From contig NZ_BFAG01000015.1 of the NCBI RefSeq assembly GCF_002897375.1, positions 1 through 40,000 on the forward strand: DNA of 40,000 bases, written 5' to 3'. The stretch comes from Deinococcus aerius (lineage in GTDB: Bacteria > Deinococcota > Deinococci > Deinococcales > Deinococcaceae). The notes beneath the pieces are model-generated. The model ran no database searches, had not been told where the DNA came from, and worked only from the letters and a program-made list of their open reading frames with translations. Shown one piece after another: positions 29,309 to 40,000 of this stretch. Made by a program: the position numbers and the translations under genes. How positions within the stretch are numbered: the stretch's first letter is position 1; every line of letters starts with the position of its first letter.

Positions 29309-30730
29309 TCAGAACTTCTTGAAGCGCGTCAGCCGGAAGGGCACCTCGGGCGCCATCCCGCCCTGCAAACGGTCGAGCTGGGGCTGCGTCACCACGAGGT
29401 CACCGCCGATCTTGGTGAGGGTCGCGGGGAAGCGCAGGCCGGTCAGGGGTTCTTCCATCATCAAGGTGCCGCCGCCGTAATCGAGGGCAAGAACCACCTT
29501 GCTGATCATCTGATCCTTGTTGCGGGCGACATACAGCGTATACCCGTCGAGCAGCAGGCCGTCGCCGTTCATCAGGCCGCCCATGACCCGCTTCACGGCC
29601 CTCGTCCGCAGGTCGATGCGCCACAGCTCGCCGGTGTTCGTCTGCATCGCCAGCAGGAAGCGGCCATCCGGCGTCGCCACGATGCCGTTGAGGTTCACGC
29701 CGGGGCCGTACCTGATGGGTGTTTTGCCCAGGTCCAGCCACGCCGTCAGGTTCAGGTTCCGGTCCACCCGGAAGATCACCGGGCGGCGGCTGTCGGTCAC
29801 GTACACATTGCCGTCCGGGGCGGGCGTCAGGTCGTTGAGGTACGGCATGGGGCTCATGGGCGTTTCGAGCACCCTCAGGATCATGCCGTTCGGGTTCAGG
29901 ATGGAGACGGTGCCCTGCTGCCCGCCCGCGATCCACACCCGGCCCTGCCCGTCCACCTTCATCCCCAGCGCGACGCGGCGGCCCAGCGCCCCACCTTCGC
30001 TGAACTTGCTGACAGCTCCGGTCGTGGCGTTGATCGCGTAGACCGTCCCGTTCGTGGCGCTGCCGGTGTAGAGGATGCCCCGCTGAGCGTCATACGCCAC
30101 GCCCTCGGGATAGGCCAGGTGGTCGGGGAGGGAGTAGTCCCGCACGCTGAAGTTGTCGCGCCGGATCACGCCGCACTGCACGCGGGTGCCCGACTTGCCC
30201 GCCGGGTCGGTCTTGTAGTCGTCCGGGTTGGCATGGATGACGAGCGAGCGATTCAGCACGCCGTTCATGCCCGTCAGGCTGAACTTCTGGGACATGAAGG
30301 TTGCGCGGCCCACCCCGTCCGCCCCGACGGTCAGCATGGGTGCGTCGCCGCCGTGGCCGTACTTGTTCGGCGCCTGCGGGTCGTCGTGGTTCTTGCTCAT
30401 GCCGGGGTCGAAGTGCCCGCCCGCCGCACCGAAGGGCACGACCGTATTCGTCGCCGGGTCCACGCCGGGAGCGCAGCGCCCGTACTCGTGGACGTGCATC
30501 CCGTGCTGTCCCGGGGTCAGGCCCCGGGCCTCCACCGTCACCTGCACGCCCATGTCCATCTGGCGGAAGGTCGCGGTGCCGAGGACCTGCCCCGCCTCGT
30601 CGCGCAGGGCGGCGGTGGCCGTCAGGGGCGTGCTGGCGGGGGCAGTCATGGCCTCCATGCCTCCGGCCAGCACGTGTCCTCCCACCGTCCCGGCCAGGGC
30701 GAGCGTCCCAAGGAGCAACACCTTCTTCAT
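29309..30730 (-). CDS. Exported Cu/Zn superoxide dismutase fused to a beta-propeller
   Basis: From the ATG at 30730 the protein is 473 residues with a signal peptide (MKKVLLLGTLALAGTVGGHVLAG). Residues about 35-190 form a complete Cu/Zn SOD domain: HVH at 79-81, H106, H115, H126, D129, H166, R183 and cysteines 86 and 186 for the disulfide. Residues about 205-473 read as an SMP-30/gluconolactonase-like six-bladed propeller (LAYPEGVAYD, DGQGRVWIAGG, PAPDGNVYVTD, NLNGIVATPDGRFLLAM). It would dismutate superoxide outside the cytoplasm; the propeller may bind sugar or another ligand. It overlaps the dehydrogenase stop as TGATG. D. radiodurans may also have an elongated SodC, from memory. Confidence 0.86.
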   Translation of the reverse strand: MKKVLLLGTLALAGTVGGHVLAGGMEAMTAPASTPLTATAALRDEAGQVLGTATFRQMDMGVQVTVEARGLTPGQHGMHVHEYGRCAPGVDPATNTVVPFGAAGGHFDPGMSKNHDDPQAPNKYGHGGDAPMLTVGADGVGRATFMSQKFSLTGMNGVLNRSLVIHANPDDYKTDPAGKSGTRVQCGVIRRDNFSVRDYSLPDHLAYPEGVAYDAQRGILYTGSATNGTVYAINATTGAVSKFSEGGALGRRVALGMKVDGQGRVWIAGGQQGTVSILNPNGMILRVLETPMSPMPYLNDLTPAPDGNVYVTDSRRPVIFRVDRNLNLTAWLDLGKTPIRYGPGVNLNGIVATPDGRFLLAMQTNTGELWRIDLRTRAVKRVMGGLMNGDGLLLDGYTLYVARNKDQMISKVVLALDYGGGTLMMEEPLTGLRFPATLTKIGGDLVVTQPQLDRLQGGMAPEVPFRLTRFKKF

Positions 30731-32007
30731 CACTGGCCCCCCGTGTAGCGCACGCGGTAGATCACGCCGCTCTGGTCGTCGGTGAACAGCAGGCTGCCGT
30801 CGGTGTACACGGCCACGCCCGCCACACGCCCGAACTGCTTCCACTGCCCGTTTTCCTGGAACACGAAGCCCGTCACGAAGGGCGTGATCTCGGTCGGCTT
30901 GTGGTTCGCGTCGAAGTTCACGCGGGCGATCTCGTAGCCGCTGGGTTCACTGCGGTTCCACGAGCCGCGGTACGCGATGAAGGCGTCGTTGCGGTACTCG
31001 GCGGGGAACTGGTTGGCGGTATAAAAGGCCAGGCCGATGGCCGCCGCGTGGGCGGTGTAGTTCAGCACGCTGCCCTCGGTGCGGGCGCAGTACTCCTGCT
31101 TGGTGGTCAGGTTGGGAATCTGGCTGGAGTTCGTGTAGGGGTCGGGCTGCTTGTCCCCGTAGCAGAAGGGCCAGCCGTAGGCCCGCCCGCGCACGATCAC
31201 GTTCAGCTCCTCGGGCGGGATGTTGTCGCCGTGCCAGTCGGCGCCCTGGTCGGCCCCGTACATGACTCCGGTGACCGGGTGCCAGCCGAAGCCGACAGTG
31301 TGGCGCAGGCCGCGGGCGTACACCTCGCGCCACTTGCCGTCGGGGCGAATCCGCAGGATGGTCGCCTCCTCGGGGTTCTGGGTGGGCGTGTCGTTGTTGG
31401 TGGCGCCGAAACTCGCGTACAGGTAGCCGTCCGGCCCCCACTTCAGGTTGCGGGCGGGGTGCTGCCCGGCGTCGGGAAAGCCCTCGGCGAACACGCGCGG
31501 CGTGCCCAGCGTGCCGTCCCCCGCCATGTCCATCACCCAGATCATCTTCTCGCCGACCGCGTACAGCTTGCCGCCCTTCACGTCCATCCCGTGGACGAGG
31601 GGGAGGTTGGAGGCGACCTGCCGCCGCTCCCCGGCGTCGAAGCGCCCGTCCTGGTTGACATCCTTCATGTACCAGATGTCGTTCTGCCCGCGCCGCGAGA
31701 GGTACACGCCGCCGTCGGGCATCACGTACAGCATCCGGGCGTTGCCCAGCTCGGAGGCCATCACCGTGATCGAGAACCCCGCCGGGACCTTCAGCCGGGC
31801 GAGCTTGTCGGGCGTGAACCCCAGGGCCACCGGCTCGTTGCGCGTCGCGGTGACGGTGGCGGGCGGTTCGGGGGCGGGGAGCGGTCGGGGGGTGGGCGGG
31901 GTGTTCGGCCCCGGGAACGGCCCGGTCAGCGGCACCGAGGTCTGTGCCAGGGTGAGCCCGGCACCGGCCAGGGCTGCCGTCAGGGCGGCGAGCAGCAGTT
32001 TACGCAT
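30730..32007 (-). CDS. PQQ-type sugar (sorbosone) dehydrogenase-like exported protein
   Basis: The 425-residue protein has a signal peptide (MRKLLLAALTAALAGAGLTLAQ) and a Pro-rich linker, then a beta-propeller of the soluble glucose/sorbosone dehydrogenase family. Visible elements are LKVPAGFSITVMASELGNARML, RNLKWGPDGYLYASFGA, EVYARGLRHTVGFGWHP, GADQGADWHGDNIPPEELN, an EF-hand-like DVNQDGRFDAGE and GVAVYTDGSLLFTDD. Relatives bind pyrroloquinoline quinone and oxidise sugars; no PQQ genes are seen here, so cofactor use is unproven. A Shine-Dalgarno GGAGGA precedes the ATG. It is the first gene of a two-gene operon with the SodC-propeller gene. Confidence 0.85.
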   Translation of the reverse strand: MRKLLLAALTAALAGAGLTLAQTSVPLTGPFPGPNTPPTPRPLPAPEPPATVTATRNEPVALGFTPDKLARLKVPAGFSITVMASELGNARMLYVMPDGGVYLSRRGQNDIWYMKDVNQDGRFDAGERRQVASNLPLVHGMDVKGGKLYAVGEKMIWVMDMAGDGTLGTPRVFAEGFPDAGQHPARNLKWGPDGYLYASFGATNNDTPTQNPEEATILRIRPDGKWREVYARGLRHTVGFGWHPVTGVMYGADQGADWHGDNIPPEELNVIVRGRAYGWPFCYGDKQPDPYTNSSQIPNLTTKQEYCARTEGSVLNYTAHAAAIGLAFYTANQFPAEYRNDAFIAYRGSWNRSEPSGYEIARVNFDANHKPTEITPFVTGFVFQENGQWKQFGRVAGVAVYTDGSLLFTDDQSGVIYRVRYTGGQ

Positions 32008-32097
32008 GGGGATTGTCCTCCACCCCGGAGAATCACACGCCCCACGAAATCCCGAACTCGGCCTCGCTCACGTTCTGAAGCGTAGCTCAGGCTTTTC

Positions 32098-32937
<840 letters not shown>

Positions 32938-32943
32938 GGGGGC

Positions 32944-32949
32944 AGGGTA
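32944..32949 (-). promoter_or_regulatory. Leaderless -10 box for mqnD
   Basis: TACCCT on the minus strand ends six bases before the mqnD ATG at 32937. Confidence 0.55.
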
Positions 32950-33169
32950 CGCCTGACCGCCGGGGGCAAGCGTCACGGGGACGCCCCGGGTGTTCCCCAG
33001 CCCACCGCGCGGCGGGTACGTTGGGGGGGTGAGCGGACGCGCCTTCCTCTACTGCGTGCTGAGTGCCCTCGTCATCATTGGCGGCGTTACCTGCGGCTGC
33101 GCGGGCCAGTGTGAGGGCCGGGCGCGGCGAGAACCCCGCCATCGCCGCGGGAGTGTTCCCCCACCCCTC

Positions 33170-34077
<908 letters not shown>

Positions 34078-34081
<4 letters not shown>

Positions 34082-34593
34082 CGCGCGGCGACCCGCTGGA
34101 GGGCGTACAGGGCCGCCGCCACGGTGGTCGCGCTGCCCACCAGCGTGCCGTCGCGCAGCCCGTCGAGCACCGCCTGGGGAGGTATCCACACGACCTCGAT
34201 CTCCTCGTCCTCGTCGTGGGGCAATTTGCTCTCGCGCAGGCCTCTCGCCTCGAAGATGTACAGCTCCTCGTCGCAGAAACCGGGGCTGGAGTAGAAGCGG
34301 GTCAGCAGCGTCATGTCGCCGTCCAGCCCCACCTCCTCCTGAAGCTCGCGCCGGGCGGCCTGCTCGGGCGTCTCCCCCGCGTCAATCAGGCCCGCCGGGG
34401 CCTCCACCGTACTCGTCCCGATGGCCCGGCGCCGCTGGCGCACGAGAAGCATCTCGCCCGAGTCGTTCAGCGCCAGGATCGCCACGGCGTCGGCGTGCCG
34501 CACGATCTCCCACTTGCCCTCCAGCAGCTCCAGCCGCACGATGTGGCCGTCGTAGATCACCTGTGTTCCGTTGCCCGTGGCGGCGTCGCTCAT
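34078..34593 (-). CDS. Nudix hydrolase, ADP-ribose pyrophosphatase type
   Basis: The 171-residue protein carries a complete Nudix box, GLIDAGETPEQAARRELQEEVGL, at about 68-90, preceded by VEAPAG. The architecture, with an N-terminal beta strand region (TQVIYDGHIVRLELLEGKWEIVRH) and the FYSSPGFCDEELYIFEA segment, is that of the ADP-ribose pyrophosphatase/NudF group. It probably cleaves ADP-ribose to AMP and ribose 5-phosphate. It is the first gene of an operon with ribF, and both deal with nucleotide-type cofactors. Confidence 0.9.
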
Positions 34594-34599
34594 GGGGGC

Positions 34600-34605
34600 A
34601 ATCTA
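34600..34605 (-). promoter_or_regulatory. Leaderless -10 box for the Nudix-ribF operon
   Basis: TAGATT on the minus strand (34605-34600) is six bases before the ATG at 34593. The divergent dGTPase gene has only a weak CACAAT (34674-34679) in the same position before its ATG at 34686. Confidence 0.55.
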
Positions 34606-34685
34606 GAGCAGCGGGGGAGGGGCGGCGGGCAGGTTAAGCCTTTGCTCTCTGCCCGCCGCCTCCCCAGCTCTGCCACAATCCGGCC

Positions 34686-35816
<1,131 letters not shown>

Positions 35817-35853
35817 AAGGGCATCTGAGCCGCGCCCCGGCCCTCCAACCTCT

Positions 35854-35859
35854 TACACT
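35854..35859 (+). promoter_or_regulatory. Leaderless -10 box for the S9 peptidase gene
   Basis: TACACT ends five bases before the ATG at 35865 in the 48-base gap after the dGTPase-like gene. Confidence 0.5.
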
Positions 35860-35864
35860 GCCCT

Positions 35865-37697
35865 ATGCCCGAACGCATTCCGCTGGAGGCCCTGACCGGC
35901 CTCCCGACCGTCGCGGCCCTGACCGTCTCGCACAGCGGCGAGGAGGTGGCCTTTTACGCCGACTGGACCGGACGTTTCGAGCTGTACGTCCTGAATCTCC
36001 ACGCCCGCGAGCGGCGCCAGGTGACGAACGGGGAGGCACCCAAGGGGATTCGCGCGGGCTTCGTGTGGTCGCGCGACGACACGCGCATCCTCTTCAGCCG
36101 CGACCATGACGGCGACGAGCGGCAGGCCCTCTTTGAGGTGACGCTGGCGTCGGGCGAGGTGCGGCCCCTCCACCACTCCCCCGAGAGCATGGACTACGCG
36201 GTGGGCGCCCACCCGGACGGTCGGCGCCTGCTCGTGAACAGCACGCGGGGCGGGCAGATGAACGTGCACGTCTACGACCTGACGCGGGAGGGCGAGGCCG
36301 CCTGGACGGCCCTCACGCAGCAGCCCAACGCGACCCAGGCGGTCGCCTGGAGCCCGGACGGGATGCAACTGACGCTGAACACCAACGAGAGCGCCGACCT
36401 GCGGAACGTGGACGGCTACGTGGTGAACGCGGACGGGAGCGGGCTGCGCCGGGTGTGGCGCGTGCGCGAGGGCAGCCGGGACGAGGTGGGCCACTGGCAC
36501 CCCGATGGGCGGCGTGTGGCCGTGACCAGCGACGCCGACGGCCACAGCCGGGTCGGCCTCCTCACCCTGGAGAGCGGCGAAGTCACCTGGCTCACGCCCG
36601 CCGACGGGGTCACCGAGGAGGAGCCGGGCCGCTTCTCCCCCGATGGCCGCTGGCTGAGCGTGATCCGCAACGTGGAGAGCACCCTCTCGCCCGTTCTGTA
36701 CGACACGGGAACCGGACAGGCCCGCGAGCTGAGCCTGCCACCCGGCCTCGCCTACGGCACCGAGTTCGCGCTGGGCGGCACGAAGTTGCTCTTCCAATAC
36801 ACGACGACCACGACCCGCCCGGAGGTGCTGCTGTACGACCTGGGCACCGACACCTGCGAGGTGCTGCTGCCCGCCGAGTACGGCGAGGTGGACCCGGCGG
36901 ATTTCGTGCCCGGCGAGTACGTGCGTTACCCCAGCACGGACGGTGTGCGGGTTCCCGCGATCCTGTACCGGCCCAGGTCCACCGCACCGGGCCAACGCTT
37001 CCCGGCGCTGGTCTGTGTCCACGGCGGCCCCACCGCTCAGTTCTTCCGCGCCTTCAACGCGCAGCTCCAGTTCCTCGCCGACCGGGGGTACGTGGTGCTG
37101 TGCCCCAACGTGCGCGGCTCGACCGGGTACGGGGTGGAGTGGCGCGACGCCAACCTGATGGACTGGGGCGGGCGCGACCTGGAGGACGTGGCCGCCGGGG
37201 CCGAGTACCTGAAGACGCTGGACTTCGTGGACCCGGGGCGCGTGGGCATCTTTGGCGTCAGTTACGGCGGGTATCTCTCGTACCTCGCGGCGGTGAAAAA
37301 GCCGGGCCTGTTCAAGGTCAGCGTGCCCATCGTGGGGATCACCGACCTGCACCGGCTTCACGAGGACAACAGCCGCGTGATGCCGCAACTCGGCTACTAC
37401 TTCCGCACACTGATGGGCGACCCCGTCGAGCAGGCCGAGTTGTGGCGCGACCGCAGCCCGATCACGCACGCGGCGAAGTTAAAGGCGCATATGTTCATGA
37501 TGCACGGCGCCAACGACCCGCGCTGCCCAGTGAACCAGGCCCGGGGCTTCCGGGACGCCCTGCTGCAGAATGGCCGCGAGGAGGGCCGCGACTTCGAGTA
37601 CGTGGAGTTCGGCGACGAGGGCCACGGGGCGGGCGACATCGCCGGAAGGACCCGCAGCTACCGCCTGCTGGCCGACTACCTCGCCCGGCGGCTGTGA
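35865..37697 (+). CDS. S9 family prolyl oligopeptidase-type serine peptidase
   Basis: The 610-residue protein has an N-terminal WD40-like/TolB-like beta-propeller (about 1-350, with repeats such as AWSPDGMQLTLNTN, RFSPDGRWLSV) and a C-terminal alpha/beta-hydrolase domain. The catalytic triad is S466 in GVSYGGY, D551 in NDPRCP and H587 in GHGAG. It resembles acylaminoacyl-peptidase or dipeptidyl peptidase IV-type enzymes, which clip short peptides. No signal peptide is present, so it is probably cytoplasmic. It converges with pxpA. Confidence 0.9.
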   Translation: MPERIPLEALTGLPTVAALTVSHSGEEVAFYADWTGRFELYVLNLHARERRQVTNGEAPKGIRAGFVWSRDDTRILFSRDHDGDERQALFEVTLASGEVRPLHHSPESMDYAVGAHPDGRRLLVNSTRGGQMNVHVYDLTREGEAAWTALTQQPNATQAVAWSPDGMQLTLNTNESADLRNVDGYVVNADGSGLRRVWRVREGSRDEVGHWHPDGRRVAVTSDADGHSRVGLLTLESGEVTWLTPADGVTEEEPGRFSPDGRWLSVIRNVESTLSPVLYDTGTGQARELSLPPGLAYGTEFALGGTKLLFQYTTTTTRPEVLLYDLGTDTCEVLLPAEYGEVDPADFVPGEYVRYPSTDGVRVPAILYRPRSTAPGQRFPALVCVHGGPTAQFFRAFNAQLQFLADRGYVVLCPNVRGSTGYGVEWRDANLMDWGGRDLEDVAAGAEYLKTLDFVDPGRVGIFGVSYGGYLSYLAAVKKPGLFKVSVPIVGITDLHRLHEDNSRVMPQLGYYFRTLMGDPVEQAELWRDRSPITHAAKLKAHMFMMHGANDPRCPVNQARGFRDALLQNGREEGRDFEYVEFGDEGHGAGDIAGRTRSYRLLADYLARRL

Positions 37698-37701
37698 GGG
37701 A

Positions 37702-38453
37702 CTACACCCCCGGCGCCGCCACCCGCACCCCTGCCCGCTCCAGCGCCGCCCGCAGGTCCCGCGCGAGTTCCGCCGCCTCCGCCCCGTCCCCGTGCAGGCA
37801 GAGGGTCCGGGCAGGAATGTTCACCCGCTCCCCCGTGACGGCGACCGTGATCCCCTCCCGCGCGATGCGGACCCCCTGGGCGACGGCCTGATCGTGGGGG
37901 AGCAGGGCGCCCGCCTGCCCGCGGGGCCACAGCGACCCGTCGGGCGCATAGCCCCGGTCGGCAAAGCCCTCGCCCACGGCGTCCAGTCCCAGCGCCGCCG
38001 CCTCACCCAGCATCACGGACGCCCCCCCCGCCAGGCCGAAGTACAGGGGGAGGCCCGAATCGCGGGCAGCCTGGGCAACGGCGCGGGCCAGCGTCCGGTC
38101 CCTCACCGCCTGGTTGTAGAGCATTCCGTGGGGTTTGACGTGATGCAGCCGCACGCCCTCGCGGGCCGCCACCGCCTTGAGCGCCTCGATCTGCTCGCGC
38201 ACGAAGGCGGTGACCTCCTCCGGCGGAAAGTGCATCTCCCGGCGCCCGAAGCCCTCGCGGTCGGGAAAACCGGGGTGGGCGCCCGCCGCCACGCCGTATT
38301 TTGCGGCCAGGCGCAGGCTGTCCCGCATCGTCCCCACGTCTCCCGCGTGGCCCCCGCAGGCGATATTCGCGCTCGTGACGTGGGGCATGACGAGGGCCTC
38401 GTGGGGGCTGCCCTCCCCGAGGTCGGCGTTGAGGTCGATGGTGGTGGGGTGAG

Positions 38454-38457
<4 letters not shown>
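37702..38457 (-). CDS. pxpA: 5-oxoprolinase subunit A (LamB/YcsF family)
   Basis: The 251-residue protein starts MTHPTTIDLNADLGEGSP and carries the LamB/YcsF signature: NIACGGHAGD at about 32-41, AAGAHPGFPDREGFGRR at about 57-73, HVKPHGMLYN at about 106-115 and EGFADRGYAPDGSLWPR. With PxpB and PxpC it opens 5-oxoproline (pyroglutamate) to glutamate using ATP. The ATG at 38457 overlaps the pxpC stop as ATGA; longer in-frame starts run through pxpC. It is the last gene of the pxpBCA operon. Confidence 0.95.
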
Positions 38458-39391
<934 letters not shown>

Positions 39392-39395
<4 letters not shown>

Positions 39396-40000
39396 GCCCG
39401 GACCTCGAAGCGAACCCGGTCGCCCGCCTGCCACAGCACCGGCTCGGGGCGCCAGGGGTCGAACAGTACGGCGTCCGTGTGCCCGACGAGGCGCCAGCCG
39501 CCCGGCGTTTCCCGGGGGTAGACACCGGCCCAGGGACCCCCCAGCGCGACGCTCCCGGCGGGCACCCGTTCCCGGGGCGCGCTCAGCCGGGGCATCCGCA
39601 GCCGCCCGGGCAGCCCCGCCAGAAACGCGAAGCCGGGGGTGAAGCCCAGAAAAGCGACCGTGAGGGGCGTGCCGCACAGGGCGCGCACGAAGTCGCTCAC
39701 GCTCAGCCCCGCCTGACAGGCGCACCATCCGAGGTCCGGCCCGCCAAAGGTCACCGGCAGGACGTGGGTTCGGGCATTCGCCTCCCCGCCGGGCCTGAGC
39801 CGCGCCAGCCGTTCCCGGAGGGCCGCGCTCAGGCCTCCCGCGTCCACCCTCAGCGGGTCGTACAGCACGGTCAGCACGTCCAGGGCGGGCACCGCCTCCC
39901 GGACGCCGGGCAGGGGCCGCGCGGTCAGGTCGGCGAGCAGTTCGCGCGCGAGGGGCGAGCGCACGACGAGCGCCGCGTCGCCCAGCCGCTCGATGGTCAC
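39392..40000 (-). CDS. pxpB: 5-oxoprolinase subunit B (KipI family), possibly cut at its 5' end
   Basis: The visible 202 codons start at GTG 40000 (VTIERLGDAALVV), which resembles the normal KipI/PxpB start; the true start could be a little beyond the window edge. The family block VTFGGPDLGWCACQAGLSVSDFVRAL at about 83-108, the PLTVAFLGFTPGFAFLAGLP loop and the YPRETPGGWRLVGHTDAVLFDP ending are present. It is the third 5-oxoprolinase subunit and heads the pxpBCA operon. Confidence 0.9.

Overview
The window is GC-rich chromosomal DNA, most likely from a Deinococcus. The evidence is the gene set rather than any single marker: a UV damage endonuclease (UvsE), a Nudix protein that resembles D. 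radiodurans DR1025 along its length, an MglB/MglA pair, a Gfh1-like transcription factor, a full seven-gene Mrp antiporter operon and a Cu/Zn superoxide dismutase fused to a beta-propeller. Many start codons also sit 5-7 bases after a TANNNT -10 hexamer, the leaderless arrangement known to be common in Deinococcus. No insertion sequence, prophage, CRISPR array, tRNA or rRNA was seen.

Layout. 1-4.9 kb: the 5' end of an ftsH-like gene (minus), a DUF4384 lipoprotein, an operon of MazG-like, DinB-like and Nudix proteins, a lower-GC 2H-phosphoesterase-like gene, era (minus) and a Yip1-type membrane protein. 5.0-9.2 kb (minus): the conserved cluster of circularly permuted ATP-grasp, alpha-E and transglutaminase genes, followed by a small P-loop kinase. 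9.3-10.9 kb: a 102-residue unknown protein, then a TerC-family gene whose leader looks like a yybP-ykoY manganese riboswitch. 11.2-17.5 kb (minus): mrpABCDEFG, with two copies of a dispersed palindromic repeat between mrpB and mrpC. 17.7-22.7 kb: a secreted low-complexity protein (minus), a DAHP synthase gene behind an apparent aromatic-amino-acid attenuator, an orphan Imm1-like gene, gluconokinase-DUF2256-uvsE, and a DEDDh exonuclease. 22.9-29.2 kb: a phosphodiester glycosidase (minus), mglB-mglA, an acidic protein (minus), a Gfh1-like factor and an ABC exporter (minus). 29.3-34.6 kb (minus): SodC-propeller plus sorbosone dehydrogenase-like operon, mqnD, and a Nudix-ribF operon. 34.7-40 kb: a dGTPase-like protein, an S9 peptidase, and the pxpBCA 5-oxoprolinase operon (minus) running off the right edge.

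Most of this is housekeeping or lineage-conserved. The observation most worth following is the DAHP synthase leader (18557-18701). It has a leaderless -10 box, a 16-codon peptide with the run FFYWF, a possible antiterminator and a terminator-like hairpin, followed by a good Shine-Dalgarno and the gene. Next in interest are the SodC-propeller fusion coupled to a sugar-dehydrogenase-like gene, the DUF2256-UvsE overlap, the 2H-fold protein lacking its first histidine, the orphan immunity protein, and the dispersed repeats inside the mrp operon.
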